A stretch of DNA of 6,991 bases. Source: Flavobacteriales bacterium (GTDB lineage: Bacteria > Bacteroidota > Bacteroidia > Flavobacteriales_D > Sanyastnellaceae). Positions 1 to 6,838 of the stretch are shown here, one piece after another. How positions within the stretch are numbered: the first letter of the stretch is position 1; each line of letters opens with the position of its first letter. Under the pieces are notes generated by a model, which did not search any database, was not told where the DNA came from, and was given only the letters and a program-made list of their open reading frames with translations. The DNA lies in assembly GCA_030728235.1 (NCBI GenBank), contig JANRAA010000249.1, positions 9,532-16,522 of the forward strand, written 5' to 3'. The position numbers and the translations under genes are program-made.

Positions 1-914
1 TCTGAAAAAACAACGCCTTCTGGCATATCGGCCATGGGCCAAATAAACAGGCTGTCTCCCTGTGGCCAAAACATTATTTTTTTTGTGCTGTCGAGGCTCT
101 GTATCCTGCTGGCTTCATTCCATGGAATGTTCAACTCAGCACTTATGTACCCTGTTTCATCGGCACGATACGACTTGAAATACTGCACGGTGTCGCGCTG
201 GGTGCTCAGCTTTAATGTCGGTATGCGGTTGGGTTTGTCAGGAGATATGACGACGGCGCTATCTAAAAAGGCAATGCTTTCTGTTACGTCGTCGTACAAG
301 TAGTTCTGGTTTTGCTCGCTCAAGGCAAACAGGCTATATGTTCCTTCTTTGAGGTGTGAAAATACGAAATCGCCTTTTTCGTTGGTGCGGGTGATGTAGT
401 ACGGACGTGTAGTTAGGGGCATGCTGTCTTCCAACGAGTTGTACATCATTACTTTCACTCCTTTTATGGGCTCGCCGGTGTACTCGTTTCTCAAGGTGCC
501 CTCTAAATTAAGCGAGTCAAGCGTTCTTCCGGTGGAGAAAACATACGTCAGATCATCCGCAGGATTGCCTTCGGTAATGTCGGTTACGCCATCGCCAAAG
601 CTCATGGTGTAGGTTACGTCGGGCAATAGGTCTTCCTCAAAGGTGATGATGAGGTTTTTGCCTTTTACTCGCATTATGGGTTTTCCCGCCAGCGGCGGGG
701 ATATGACAAGCTGGTTGTAGATGTCGTTCAATTGCACATATTCGTCGAACTCGATGAGTATCGTTTTGGTATTGAATCGGGTAGTGCCAAATGGGGGCGA
801 CATGAGGGTGTCGATTGGTGGGGTGATGTCTTTGTCGCCGCCGTCAGGTGAAACGATCTTTGCACAACCTGATAAGATAACGGCAACAAGGGCAATACAA
901 AGTATCCGGCTCAT
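1..914 (-). CDS. Ig-like domain lipoprotein, 3' end cut off by the window edge
   Basis: An open frame of 304 codons runs off the left edge, so the C-terminus is missing. The N-terminus is a lipoprotein signal peptide: MSRILC, a hydrophobic stretch, then lipobox LSG-C with Cys17 as the predicted lipidated residue, so the product should be membrane-anchored after Sec export. Residues about 25-128 resemble the SbsA/Big_5-type Ig-like domain of Bacteroidota lipoproteins, with the PxGGxKDxxPP entry, an FDEYVQL strand, QLVISPPL and a TYTMSFGDGVTD strand. Residues about 135-210 look like a carboxypeptidase-regulatory-like beta-sandwich (LEGTLRNEYTGEPIKGVKV, then TNEKGDFVFSHLKEGTYSL). The start ATG overlaps the upstream reductase stop as ATGA, which suggests translational coupling. 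Function is unknown; a structural or cell-envelope role is inference. The family call is fairly sure, since signal peptide, lipobox and both domain signatures agree. Confidence 0.85.
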   Translation of the reverse strand, partial: MSRILCIALVAVILSGCAKIVSPDGGDKDITPPIDTLMSPPFGTTRFNTKTILIEFDEYVQLNDIYNQLVISPPLAGKPIMRVKGKNLIITFEEDLLPDVTYTMSFGDGVTDITEGNPADDLTYVFSTGRTLDSLNLEGTLRNEYTGEPIKGVKVMMYNSLEDSMPLTTRPYYITRTNEKGDFVFSHLKEGTYSLFALSEQNQNYLYDDVTESIAFLDSAVVISPDKPNRIPTLKLSTQRDTVQYFKSYRADETGYISAELNIPWNEASRIQSLDSTKKIMFWPQGDSLFIWPMADMPEGVVFS

Positions 915-1393
915 TGGTGTGAAATCAGGTTTGCAATCTCTTCCAAAGCGGCAGCGTCGTCGTGGTCGAAGTCGTTCAATTTGTCGCTGTCGACATCCAA
1001 AACTCCCCATACTTCACCATCAGTGCTGATAAGCGGCACCACTATTTCTGATTTAGAGGCGCTGCTGCACGCAATATGCCCAGGAAATGCGTCGACGTCG
1101 GGTACAATAACGGTTTGTTTGTTGACCCATGCATGTGCGCACACTCCGCGCTGGCGAGACAATCGGGTGCATGCAACTGGTCCCTGAAAAGGTCCCAAAA
1201 CAAGTTGATCACCGTCGACCAAATAGAAACCTACCCACCAAAAGTCAAATGCTTCTTTCAAAGCAGCACTCACGTTTGCCAAGTTGGCTACGAGGTTGGT
1301 TTCACCGGCTATAAGCGATTGTATTTGCGGAACCAATGCTCTGTAACGCTCTGCCTTGGTGAGGGTGTTATCAATATGTAGTGATGTCGACAT
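911..1393 (-). CDS. msrC: Free methionine-(R)-sulfoxide reductase (GAF domain)
   Basis: A 160-residue single GAF-domain protein of the fRMsr family (E. coli MsrC/YebR, yeast YKG9), which reduces free L-methionine-(R)-sulfoxide to methionine in the cytoplasm with thioredoxin-type reductant. Visible signatures are FWWVGFYLVDGDQLVLGPFQGPVAC, read here in two parts (FWWVGFYLV at 51-59 and GPFQGPVAC at 67-75), then GVCAHAW, HIACSSASKSEIVVPL and GVLDVDS. Three cysteines, Cys75, Cys85 and Cys109, have spacings of 10 and 24, the same as catalytic Cys84/94/118 of the E. coli enzyme, so it is probably active. The frame stays open upstream to 1501, but that extension overlaps the comF 3' end and lacks family similarity. 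The ATG at 1393 gives the usual length and sits five bases after a promoter-like TATCTTTG. Its TGA overlaps the downstream lipoprotein ATG. Confidence 0.95.
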   Translation of the reverse strand: MSTSLHIDNTLTKAERYRALVPQIQSLIAGETNLVANLANVSAALKEAFDFWWVGFYLVDGDQLVLGPFQGPVACTRLSRQRGVCAHAWVNKQTVIVPDVDAFPGHIACSSASKSEIVVPLISTDGEVWGVLDVDSDKLNDFDHDDAAALEEIANLISHQ

Positions 1394-1398
1394 GGGCG

Positions 1399-1426
1399 CA
1401 AAGATAATGCGAATAGTTGTACTCAA
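1399..1426 (-). promoter_or_regulatory. Candidate Bacteroidota promoter for msrC
   Basis: On the minus strand a -33-like TTG (1424-1426) is followed by a 17-bp spacer and TATCTTTG (1399-1406), a full match to the Bacteroidota -7 consensus TAnnTTTG. Only CGCCC separates it from the msrC ATG, so the transcript would be leaderless or nearly so. The -33 element overlaps the comF stop codon (1423-1425). This would let msrC and the lipoprotein be transcribed independently of comF. The motif match is seen directly; promoter activity is inference. Confidence 0.55.
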
Positions 1427-2103
1427 TAACGCTTCATGGCTTGCGCTAGTGCGCCAATGTAAAGTGCTTGTGGTTCTTTCTCCATTAGTATGTTCCCGCA
1501 TGAGTCGAGGGTAGAGCCTGTTGTTACAACGTCGTCTACAAGCAAGAGCCGCTTGCCAGTAATGTCAATGCTTGAATTCCGATACAACTCTCCCGATTGT
1601 TTCCACCGTTCTATGCGGTTGAGTGTTGTAAGCGATTTTTTGTGCTCAACGCGTTCAAGTGCCTGTTGAACGTCGACTTCAAGGACATCGGCTATACCTT
1701 TTGCGATCCAGGTGGCTTGGTTATAACCGCGCTTGCGTTCTTTTTTTGGATGCAGGGGAACAGGTACGATGATGTCGATCAATGGCGGCTCTGCAAGTTT
1801 TTTTAAACGCAAGCCAAACTGTCGTCCAAAATGGTATGCCACCCGCGGATCGCCGCCATACTTCAAGGTGTGCATCATTTTCTGAACCGTCGACCCGCGC
1901 GTGAAGTGGTAGTTCGAGAAAGCTCCTTGCAACAAAAGGCGACCCCAAAAAACAGGTTCCAAGGGTTGAATGCCTGTTGGCATAAGGGCTTGGGGCAATT
2001 GCAGCTCGCAACGCAGACATAAATAATGATGTTCGTTGGGTAAACGAGAGCCACATGCCACACAAGCATGAGGAAATACAATGTGCTTTATTGATTGAAA
2101 CAT
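1423..2103 (-). CDS. comF: ComF family phosphoribosyltransferase with N-terminal zinc ribbon
   Basis: A 226-residue ComF/GntX-type protein. The N-terminus carries a four-cysteine zinc ribbon (Cys14, Cys17, Cys29, Cys32, as CVAC and CLRC). The C-terminal half is a type I phosphoribosyltransferase fold, with a YNQA segment (residues 127-130) after a basic LHPKKERKRG stretch, and the PRPP-binding loop VDDVVTTGST at 189-198. In other bacteria ComF proteins are needed for natural transformation and act in the cytoplasm on incoming single-stranded DNA, but the enzymatic substrate is unsettled, and competence here is inference. I chose the ATG at 2103. A GTG nine codons upstream (2130) is in frame, but it precedes the TCCCTTTG element at 2115-2122, so it would lie upstream of the likely transcript start. 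The ATG product begins with the normal family N-terminus just before the zinc ribbon. Confidence 0.9.
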   Translation of the reverse strand: MFQSIKHIVFPHACVACGSRLPNEHHYLCLRCELQLPQALMPTGIQPLEPVFWGRLLLQGAFSNYHFTRGSTVQKMMHTLKYGGDPRVAYHFGRQFGLRLKKLAEPPLIDIIVPVPLHPKKERKRGYNQATWIAKGIADVLEVDVQQALERVEHKKSLTTLNRIERWKQSGELYRNSSIDITGKRLLLVDDVVTTGSTLDSCGNILMEKEPQALYIGALAQAMKRY

Positions 2104-2114
2104 ATTGCAAGGTG

Positions 2115-2143
2115 CAAAGGGACGGCACACTTGTCAATACCAA
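2115..2143 (-). promoter_or_regulatory. Candidate promoter for comF
   Basis: On the minus strand TTG (2141-2143) is followed by an 18-bp spacer and TCCCTTTG (2115-2122), which matches the TAnnTTTG consensus except at the second position. It lies 11 bases before the ATG at 2103, so the leader would be very short. It supports the ATG over the upstream GTG as the start. The match is imperfect. Confidence 0.35.
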
Positions 2144-2175
2144 CTTTGTAGATGCTAACTTCTATTTTGTATTTG

Positions 2176-2535
2176 CTATTTCGCTCGTGAAAAACCGATG
2201 GTGATCAGGATCAATGCGAGGATAAAAAACGTGTTCGAGACGCCGTAAATTTTGAAATAACTAAACAACAGTCCTACCAACAACAAGGTGCGACCCATGA
2301 AATACCATTTTTCATTTCTTACTTGCTTGTACTGAGCCAGAAAATGCAACAAACTCCAAACAAACCACAATGCCAATGAAACGAGCATGATGATTTGTTG
2401 ATATGGCCAGTGTTGCAATCGAAAAACAAGTGCGGTGATAATACCCAAAAGCGCCAACCCACGCAACATGGGGTAACTCTTCAACGGTTTTTCGTCGTCT
2501 TCTGGAAGGTCGAGGATGTTTTCTTCTTCGTTCAC
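2176..2535 (-). CDS. Small four-helix membrane protein with GldL-like HWP motif
   Basis: A 119-residue protein with an acidic cytoplasmic-looking N-terminus (EEEN, PEDDEK) and four hydrophobic segments at about 24-40, 46-66, 79-96 and 101-115; no signal peptide is seen. Residues 36-50 (LVFRLQHWPYQQIIM) resemble the K/R-x-x-HWP-x-x-x-x turn between the two N-terminal helices of GldL, a Bacteroidota gliding/type IX secretion motor protein, but the long GldL C-terminal domain is absent. It is probably a member of the broad family of small membrane proteins sharing that hairpin; function is unknown. The start is GTG at 2535: a TAG lies a few codons upstream in frame with no ATG between, and starting at the internal ATG (residue 23) would remove the acidic tail and begin at the edge of helix 1. 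It is the first minus-strand gene of the left cluster, 72 bases before comF, and divergent from the DUF72 gene. Confidence 0.75.
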   Translation of the reverse strand: MNEEENILDLPEDDEKPLKSYPMLRGLALLGIITALVFRLQHWPYQQIIMLVSLALWFVWSLLHFLAQYKQVRNEKWYFMGRTLLLVGLLFSYFKIYGVSNTFFILALILITIGFSRAK

Positions 2536-2573
2536 GGCTGAAAGATACTGTGCGTTCTAGTTAAATTGCACGC
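2536..2573. promoter_or_regulatory. Divergent promoter spacer (38 bp)
   Basis: This short spacer separates the GTG of the minus-strand membrane protein from the ATG of the plus-strand DUF72 gene. On the minus strand TATCTTTC (2540-2547) is one base from TAnnTTTG and ends four bases before the GTG, the same geometry as the msrC promoter. On the plus strand TTAAATTG (2561-2568) is a poorer candidate, five bases before the ATG. No clear -33 element is seen on either strand. Both transcripts would start almost at their start codons. Confidence 0.4.
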
Positions 2574-3461
2574 ATGAAGTTTGGGAAACTGGAAAATATT
2601 GACGGAATAGATTTTTCTCTACCTCCAGATCACGCCGATACTGCCTGTTTAGGGGTTAATTCAGCTAAAGCAGATGTGTATGCAGGCGGCACAATGTGGA
2701 CGATTCCTGCTTGGAAAGGAAAGATCTATCCGAAAAAATCGAAGAATGCCGATTTGATTCGCCTATACGGTGAGCAGTTCGGTACCATCGAGTTAAATGC
2801 TACGCACTACAAAATTCATCCACCAGAGGTGATGAAACGCTGGGCCAACGAAATGCCTGAAGACTTTAAATTCTGTCCTAAATTCCCACAACTGATTTCG
2901 CATTATCGCAGGTTCAACAATTGTGAAGGTCTAACAGATGAATTTCTAGAAGCCATTCTTGCCTTGGGCAAAAAAGCGGGTCCGTCGTTTATTCAACTGC
3001 CCCCTCATTTCGCGCCCAAACACGGTGCTGCACTGCTCAACTACCTCGATCGCTGGCCGATTGATGTCGCCATGGCGATTGAATTCCGACACCCCGAATG
3101 GTTCACAGGAACTCCTGAAGCGGAGCTGATGTGGCAAAAAATGAAGGAACGGGGCATTGGTGCGGTGATATCTGATACGAGCGGACGAAGAGATGCGGTT
3201 CACATGCGCATGACGAGTCGGTTTTTAATATTGCGCTTCGGGGGAAATGATTTGCACTCTACCGACGATTCGCGCATGGTTGAGTGGGCAGCTCGCATTT
3301 CTAAATGGCAAGACGAGGGTTTGCAAGAGGTGCATTTTTTGGTTCATCAACCAGATAGCATCAACACTCCTGAAACGTGCATCCGCTTTAGCGAAATAAT
3401 GAAAAAAGAGGGGATTCGAAATGTCAAATCCCCTCAGCTATTGCAAGGTGCTCTTTTCTAA
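2574..3461 (+). CDS. DUF72 (YecE-like) family protein
   Basis: A 295-residue DUF72 protein, a TIM-barrel-like family with no firmly established biochemical role. Family landmarks in order are YAGGTMWTIPAWKGKIYP (36-53), IELNATHYKIHPPEVMKRW (72-90), FKFCPKFPQLISHYRRF (98-114), FIQLPPHF (139-146), AIEFRHPEWF (168-177), SDTSGRRDAVHMRMTSRFLI (200-219), LRFGGND (220-226) and FLVHQ (255-259). The first 35 residues precede the core barrel start found in E. coli YecE; such an extension is common in Bacteroidota homologues, as I recall them. No signal peptide or membrane segment is visible, so it is likely cytoplasmic. It is the only confident plus-strand gene here and converges on secA with 3 bp between stops. 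Its last 60 bases contain the secA terminator hairpin, so codons 279-288 do double duty. No intrinsic terminator of its own was seen. Confidence 0.93.
   Translation: MKFGKLENIDGIDFSLPPDHADTACLGVNSAKADVYAGGTMWTIPAWKGKIYPKKSKNADLIRLYGEQFGTIELNATHYKIHPPEVMKRWANEMPEDFKFCPKFPQLISHYRRFNNCEGLTDEFLEAILALGKKAGPSFIQLPPHFAPKHGAALLNYLDRWPIDVAMAIEFRHPEWFTGTPEAELMWQKMKERGIGAVISDTSGRRDAVHMRMTSRFLILRFGGNDLHSTDDSRMVEWAARISKWQDEGLQEVHFLVHQPDSINTPETCIRFSEIMKKEGIRNVKSPQLLQGALF
3402..3435 (-). terminator. Intrinsic terminator of secA, inside the DUF72 coding end
   Basis: A perfect 9-bp inverted repeat, GAGGGGATT (3408-3416) and AATCCCCTC (3427-3435), encloses a 10-base loop. Read on the minus strand, the hairpin starts 29 bases past the secA stop codon and is followed directly by six T residues (3407-3402), the textbook Rho-independent layout. 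On the plus strand no T-run follows, so it should act for secA only. It lies wholly within the DUF72 reading frame. Confidence 0.85.
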
Positions 3462-3464
3462 AAT

Positions 3465-6400
3465 TTATTCAGCAGTGCCGTGGCAGTTTTTGTATTTCTT
3501 ACCTGATCCGCACGGACAAGGCTCGTTTCGGCCGACGATTTTATCTGCTTTTCGCGGTTGAACAGCAGCCGGACGTTGAGCCGGAGCCTGTGTAGCGCGC
3601 ATCTGATTCGCACTTTCACTGATGTTGTCGACTTCCTGTTTGTTGGTCGTAACCCGCGGTGCTTCAACCTGACGTGGAGGTGCCTGGCGAACGGGCTCTG
3701 TGCGTGCAGGTAGGTTTGCACGCATCAAAAATGTTGCTACATCAATGTTCATCTTGGCTACCATGCCTCTGAACAATTCGTACGACTCAAATTTGTAAAT
3801 CAAAAGTGGGTCTTTTTGCTCAAAACGGGCGTGTTGCACGTTCGAACGCAAATCATCCATTCCACGCAAGTGCTCTTTCCAAGAATTATCGAGTACCGAA
3901 AGGGTAACGTTTCTTTCCAAAGCATCAATTAACTCTTTACCGCGGCTATTGAAGCACTTCTCAATGTTGGCAATTACCTGCATTGAACGCTTTCCATCGG
4001 TAAATGGCACTGCCATGTCTTTAAACGAGTTGGTCTGATCTTCATACACCTGCTGAATAACAGGGAATGCGATTTCTCCCAGCTGCGTCATGCGACGTTG
4101 GTAGTTTTCTTCTGCTGCCTGATACAGTTTGTAAACGTGGTCGGCAGTTGGCGTAGTCAAGAATTTCTCTTTGTCGAGTGGTGGCTCAATACCGAAGTAT
4201 GCCAACACATCGAAAGTGTATGTTTCGTAATCTTTGTTCGCTACAGTATCGGTAACCACGCTTTCAGCCAGTTCGTAGAAAACGTTTGCGATATCGAGTT
4301 TCAGACGTTCGCCAAATAGCGCGTGACGTCGACGTTTGTAGATTACTTCGCGTTGTGAGTTCATCACATCGTCATATTCCAACAGTCGCTTGCGGATACC
4401 GAAGTTGTTTTCTTCTACTTTTTTCTGAGCACGCTCGATAGATTTGGTGATCATGGAGTGTTGAATCACTTCTCCCTCCTCAATGCCCAAACGGTCCATC
4501 ATTTTTGCAATGCGGTCAGATCCAAACAAACGCATCAAATCGTCTTCCAAAGAAACAAAGAACTGACTGCTTCCTGGATCTCCTTGACGTCCTGAACGTC
4601 CGCGAAGCTGGCGGTCAACCCTACGTGAATCATGTCGTTCTGTACCAATAATGGCCAAACCTCCAGCAGCTTTTACTGCATCGGTGAGTTTGATGTCGGT
4701 ACCACGACCCGCCATGTTCGTAGCAATGGTTACAACGCCCGAACTACCTGCCTGCGCAACAATTTCTGCTTCGCGTTGGTGCATCTTCGCGTTCAACACT
4801 TGGTGGCTGATCTTGCGGATGTCGAGCATCTTCGAGAGCAACTCAGAAACCTCAACGGTAGTTGTTCCCACCAATACAGGTCTTCCGGCTTCACTCAGTG
4901 ATACGATGGTGTCGATAACAGCATTGTATTTTTCACGCTTGGTCTTATAAACCAAGTCTTGCATGTCGTTTCTTGAAATGGGTCTGTTGGTCGGAATGAT
5001 CATTACATCCAACTTGTAGATGTCCCACAATTCTTGTGCTTCTGTCTCCGCCGTACCGGTCATACCCGCAAGTTTGTGGTACATACGGAAGTAGTTTTGA
5101 AGCGTCACTGTAGCGTAGGTCTGCGTTGCAGCTTCAATGCGCACGTTTTCTTTCGCTTCTATCGCTTGGTGTAGCCCGTCGGAGTACCTGCGGCCTTGCA
5201 TGATACGCCCTGTTTGCTCATCTACAATCATGACTTTGTTGTCCATAACAACGTATTCTATGTCTTTTTCAAACAATGAATACGCTTTCAACAACTGGTT
5301 CATGGTGTGAATACGAGCCGATTTAATTGAATATTCCTGAACAAGCGTTTCTTTCAATTTCAACCGTTCTTCGTCAGAATAGTTGCCGTTTGAGATGTTC
5401 ACCAATTCGGTGGCAAGGTCAGGCATGGTGAAGAAGTTATCGTCATCCATGTTCTTCGAAATGAGCTCGATACCTTTTTCAGTCAACTCAACTTGGTTGT
5501 TTTTCTCGTCGATCACGAAATACAATTCCTGATCGGCTTTCCACATCTCGCGTTGGTTGTCTTGCAGGTAGTACCCTTCTGTTTTCAAGAGTGTCTGTTT
5601 CATCCCTTCTTCTGAAAGGAATTTAATAACCGCCTTGTTTTTTGGGAAGCCTCGGTACGCGCGGAAGAGTGCTAGTCCGCCCTCTGTTAGGTCGTCCTTA
5701 CTTGGGTTGTCAGACTTCAATTTAGCTTTCGCCTCTGCGAGGAATTGAGTAGCGGCTTGCTTTTGAGCATTCACGAGCAATTGCACGCGTGGCTTCAATT
5801 CGTTGAATTCGTGCTGGTCGCCTTTTGGGGTTGGGCCAGAGATGATAAGTGGCGTTCGTGCTTCGTCGATCAATACAGAGTCGACCTCATCGACAATGGC
5901 GAAGTGGTGGCGGCGTTGAACGAGGTGTTCTGGGTTGCTCGCCATGTTGTCGCGCAGGTAGTCAAAACCAAATTCGTTGTTGGTACCGTAGGTGATGTCG
6001 GCCAAGTAAGCCTGACGTCGCTCGTGCGAGTTCGGCTGGTGCTTGTCGATGCAGTCAATGCGCATTCCGTGGAATTCGAAAAGCGGACCCATCCATTCGC
6101 TATCGCGTCGTGCCAGGTAATCGTTCACCGTTACAAGGTGCACGCCTCTTCCCGCAAGGGCATTCAAGAAAACAGGAAGTGTTGCCACCAAGGTCTTACC
6201 TTCCCCTGTTTGCATCTCCGCTACTTTTCCGCGGTGAAGAGCCACACCGCCAATGAGCTGAACGTCGTAGTGAACGATTTCCCATTTGATTTCGTTTCCA
6301 GCCGCCATCCAGGTGTTTTGCCAAACCGCTTGGTCGCCTTCAACGGATACATTGTTTCTTCGCGATGCAAGATCTTTGTCGAATTCAGTTGGGGTAACCC

Positions 6401-6797
6401 GAAGAGGAGCATCTTCTTTAAAACGACGCGCCGTTTCTTTTACAATCGCGAATGCTTCAGGAAGTATTTCTTCCAACACCGTTTCGATGGTGCTGTTGAT
6501 CTCTTTTTCTTTTCTATCGACCTCGTCGTAAATCGCTTCTTTCGATTCGATATCCATATTTGGATCTGCCTCGATTTTCGATTTCAATGAGCGAATTTCA
6601 CTCTCGAGACCACTGATGCGTTCGTTGATGATCGCCTTCAATCCTGCAGTTTTACTGCGTAACTGATCATTCGATAGTCCTTTTAGTTCGTTGTAGATGG
6701 TGTTTATTTTATCTACGATCGGAGAAATTTCCTGAACATCTTTTTCAGACTTATCACCTAAAATTTTCTTTAGGATTTTATTGATTGTTCCTAACAT
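3465..6797 (-). CDS. secA: Preprotein translocase ATPase SecA, Bacteroidota long form
   Basis: The 1110-residue SecA motor drives unfolded preproteins through SecYEG using ATP, at the cytoplasmic face of the inner membrane. Nucleotide-binding domain 1 has Walker A MQTGEGKT (195-202), NDYLARRDSEWMGP (225-238) and Walker B VDEVDSVLIDEARTPLIISG (302-321). Domain 2 has TTTVEVSELL (645-654), NMAGRGTDI (694-702) and QLRGRSGRQGDPG (730-742) with the arginine fingers. The helical scaffold shows LLEYDDVMNSQREVIYKRR (805-823) and LDNSWKEHLRGMDDLRS (969-985). The C-terminus ends in a SEC-C zinc motif, CPCGSGKKYKNCH, with ligands Cys1094, Cys1096, Cys1105 and His1106, after a Pro/Gln/Ala-rich linker (about 1030-1085). 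It is about 200 residues longer than E. coli SecA (901). The extra length lies before Walker A (a charged helical segment about 60-105 and a segment about 127-172) and after Walker B (about 325-430). The ATG at 6797 gives the family N-terminus (MLGTINKILKKILG). No frameshift or missing motif is seen. Confidence 0.99.
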   Translation of the reverse strand: MLGTINKILKKILGDKSEKDVQEISPIVDKINTIYNELKGLSNDQLRSKTAGLKAIINERISGLESEIRSLKSKIEADPNMDIESKEAIYDEVDRKEKEINSTIETVLEEILPEAFAIVKETARRFKEDAPLRVTPTEFDKDLASRRNNVSVEGDQAVWQNTWMAAGNEIKWEIVHYDVQLIGGVALHRGKVAEMQTGEGKTLVATLPVFLNALAGRGVHLVTVNDYLARRDSEWMGPLFEFHGMRIDCIDKHQPNSHERRQAYLADITYGTNNEFGFDYLRDNMASNPEHLVQRRHHFAIVDEVDSVLIDEARTPLIISGPTPKGDQHEFNELKPRVQLLVNAQKQAATQFLAEAKAKLKSDNPSKDDLTEGGLALFRAYRGFPKNKAVIKFLSEEGMKQTLLKTEGYYLQDNQREMWKADQELYFVIDEKNNQVELTEKGIELISKNMDDDNFFTMPDLATELVNISNGNYSDEERLKLKETLVQEYSIKSARIHTMNQLLKAYSLFEKDIEYVVMDNKVMIVDEQTGRIMQGRRYSDGLHQAIEAKENVRIEAATQTYATVTLQNYFRMYHKLAGMTGTAETEAQELWDIYKLDVMIIPTNRPISRNDMQDLVYKTKREKYNAVIDTIVSLSEAGRPVLVGTTTVEVSELLSKMLDIRKISHQVLNAKMHQREAEIVAQAGSSGVVTIATNMAGRGTDIKLTDAVKAAGGLAIIGTERHDSRRVDRQLRGRSGRQGDPGSSQFFVSLEDDLMRLFGSDRIAKMMDRLGIEEGEVIQHSMITKSIERAQKKVEENNFGIRKRLLEYDDVMNSQREVIYKRRRHALFGERLKLDIANVFYELAESVVTDTVANKDYETYTFDVLAYFGIEPPLDKEKFLTTPTADHVYKLYQAAEENYQRRMTQLGEIAFPVIQQVYEDQTNSFKDMAVPFTDGKRSMQVIANIEKCFNSRGKELIDALERNVTLSVLDNSWKEHLRGMDDLRSNVQHARFEQKDPLLIYKFESYELFRGMVAKMNIDVATFLMRANLPARTEPVRQAPPRQVEAPRVTTNKQEVDNISESANQMRATQAPAQRPAAVQPRKADKIVGRNEPCPCGSGKKYKNCHGTAE

Positions 6798-6814
6798 GGT
6801 AATGTGTTCAAAAT

Positions 6815-6832
6815 GGTGAATACCCGTTCACC
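6815..6832 (-). promoter_or_regulatory. Small hairpin in the secA leader
   Basis: On the minus strand GGTGAA-CGGGTA-TTCACC forms a perfect 6-bp stem with a 6-base loop, lying between the candidate -7 element and the ATG, 17 bases before the start codon. No T-run follows, so it is not a terminator. It could influence initiation or mRNA stability, or be a protein-binding palindrome. A role is inference; a stem this short can arise by chance. Confidence 0.35.
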
Positions 6833-6838
6833 GTGGCG

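Noticed and set aside
721..1029. Plus-strand open frame across the lipoprotein start and the msrC end
   Set aside because: It is antisense to two recognisable genes and shows no domain or signal of its own.
1394..1501. 36-codon N-terminal extension of the msrC frame
   Set aside because: It overlaps the comF 3' end, does not resemble the fRMsr family, and lies upstream of the likely promoter; the ATG at 1393 gives normal length.
1721..2143. 140-codon minus-strand frame overlapping comF in another frame
   Set aside because: ComF motifs are all in the other frame, and this one has no recognisable features.
2104..2175. Terminator between the membrane-protein gene and comF
   Set aside because: I found no inverted repeat with a T-run in the 72-bp gap.
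3468..3496. Possible plus-strand terminator after DUF72 (TGCC/GGCA followed by TTTTT)
   Set aside because: The complementary arms leave only a two-base loop, or a three-pair stem if the loop is widened, so no stable hairpin forms; the bases are the SecA zinc-motif codons.
5745..6590. 281-codon open frame on the plus strand opposite secA
   Set aside because: It lies wholly antisense to the strongly conserved N-terminal half of SecA, has no recognisable domain, and its composition follows the SecA codons read backwards. It is a shadow frame.
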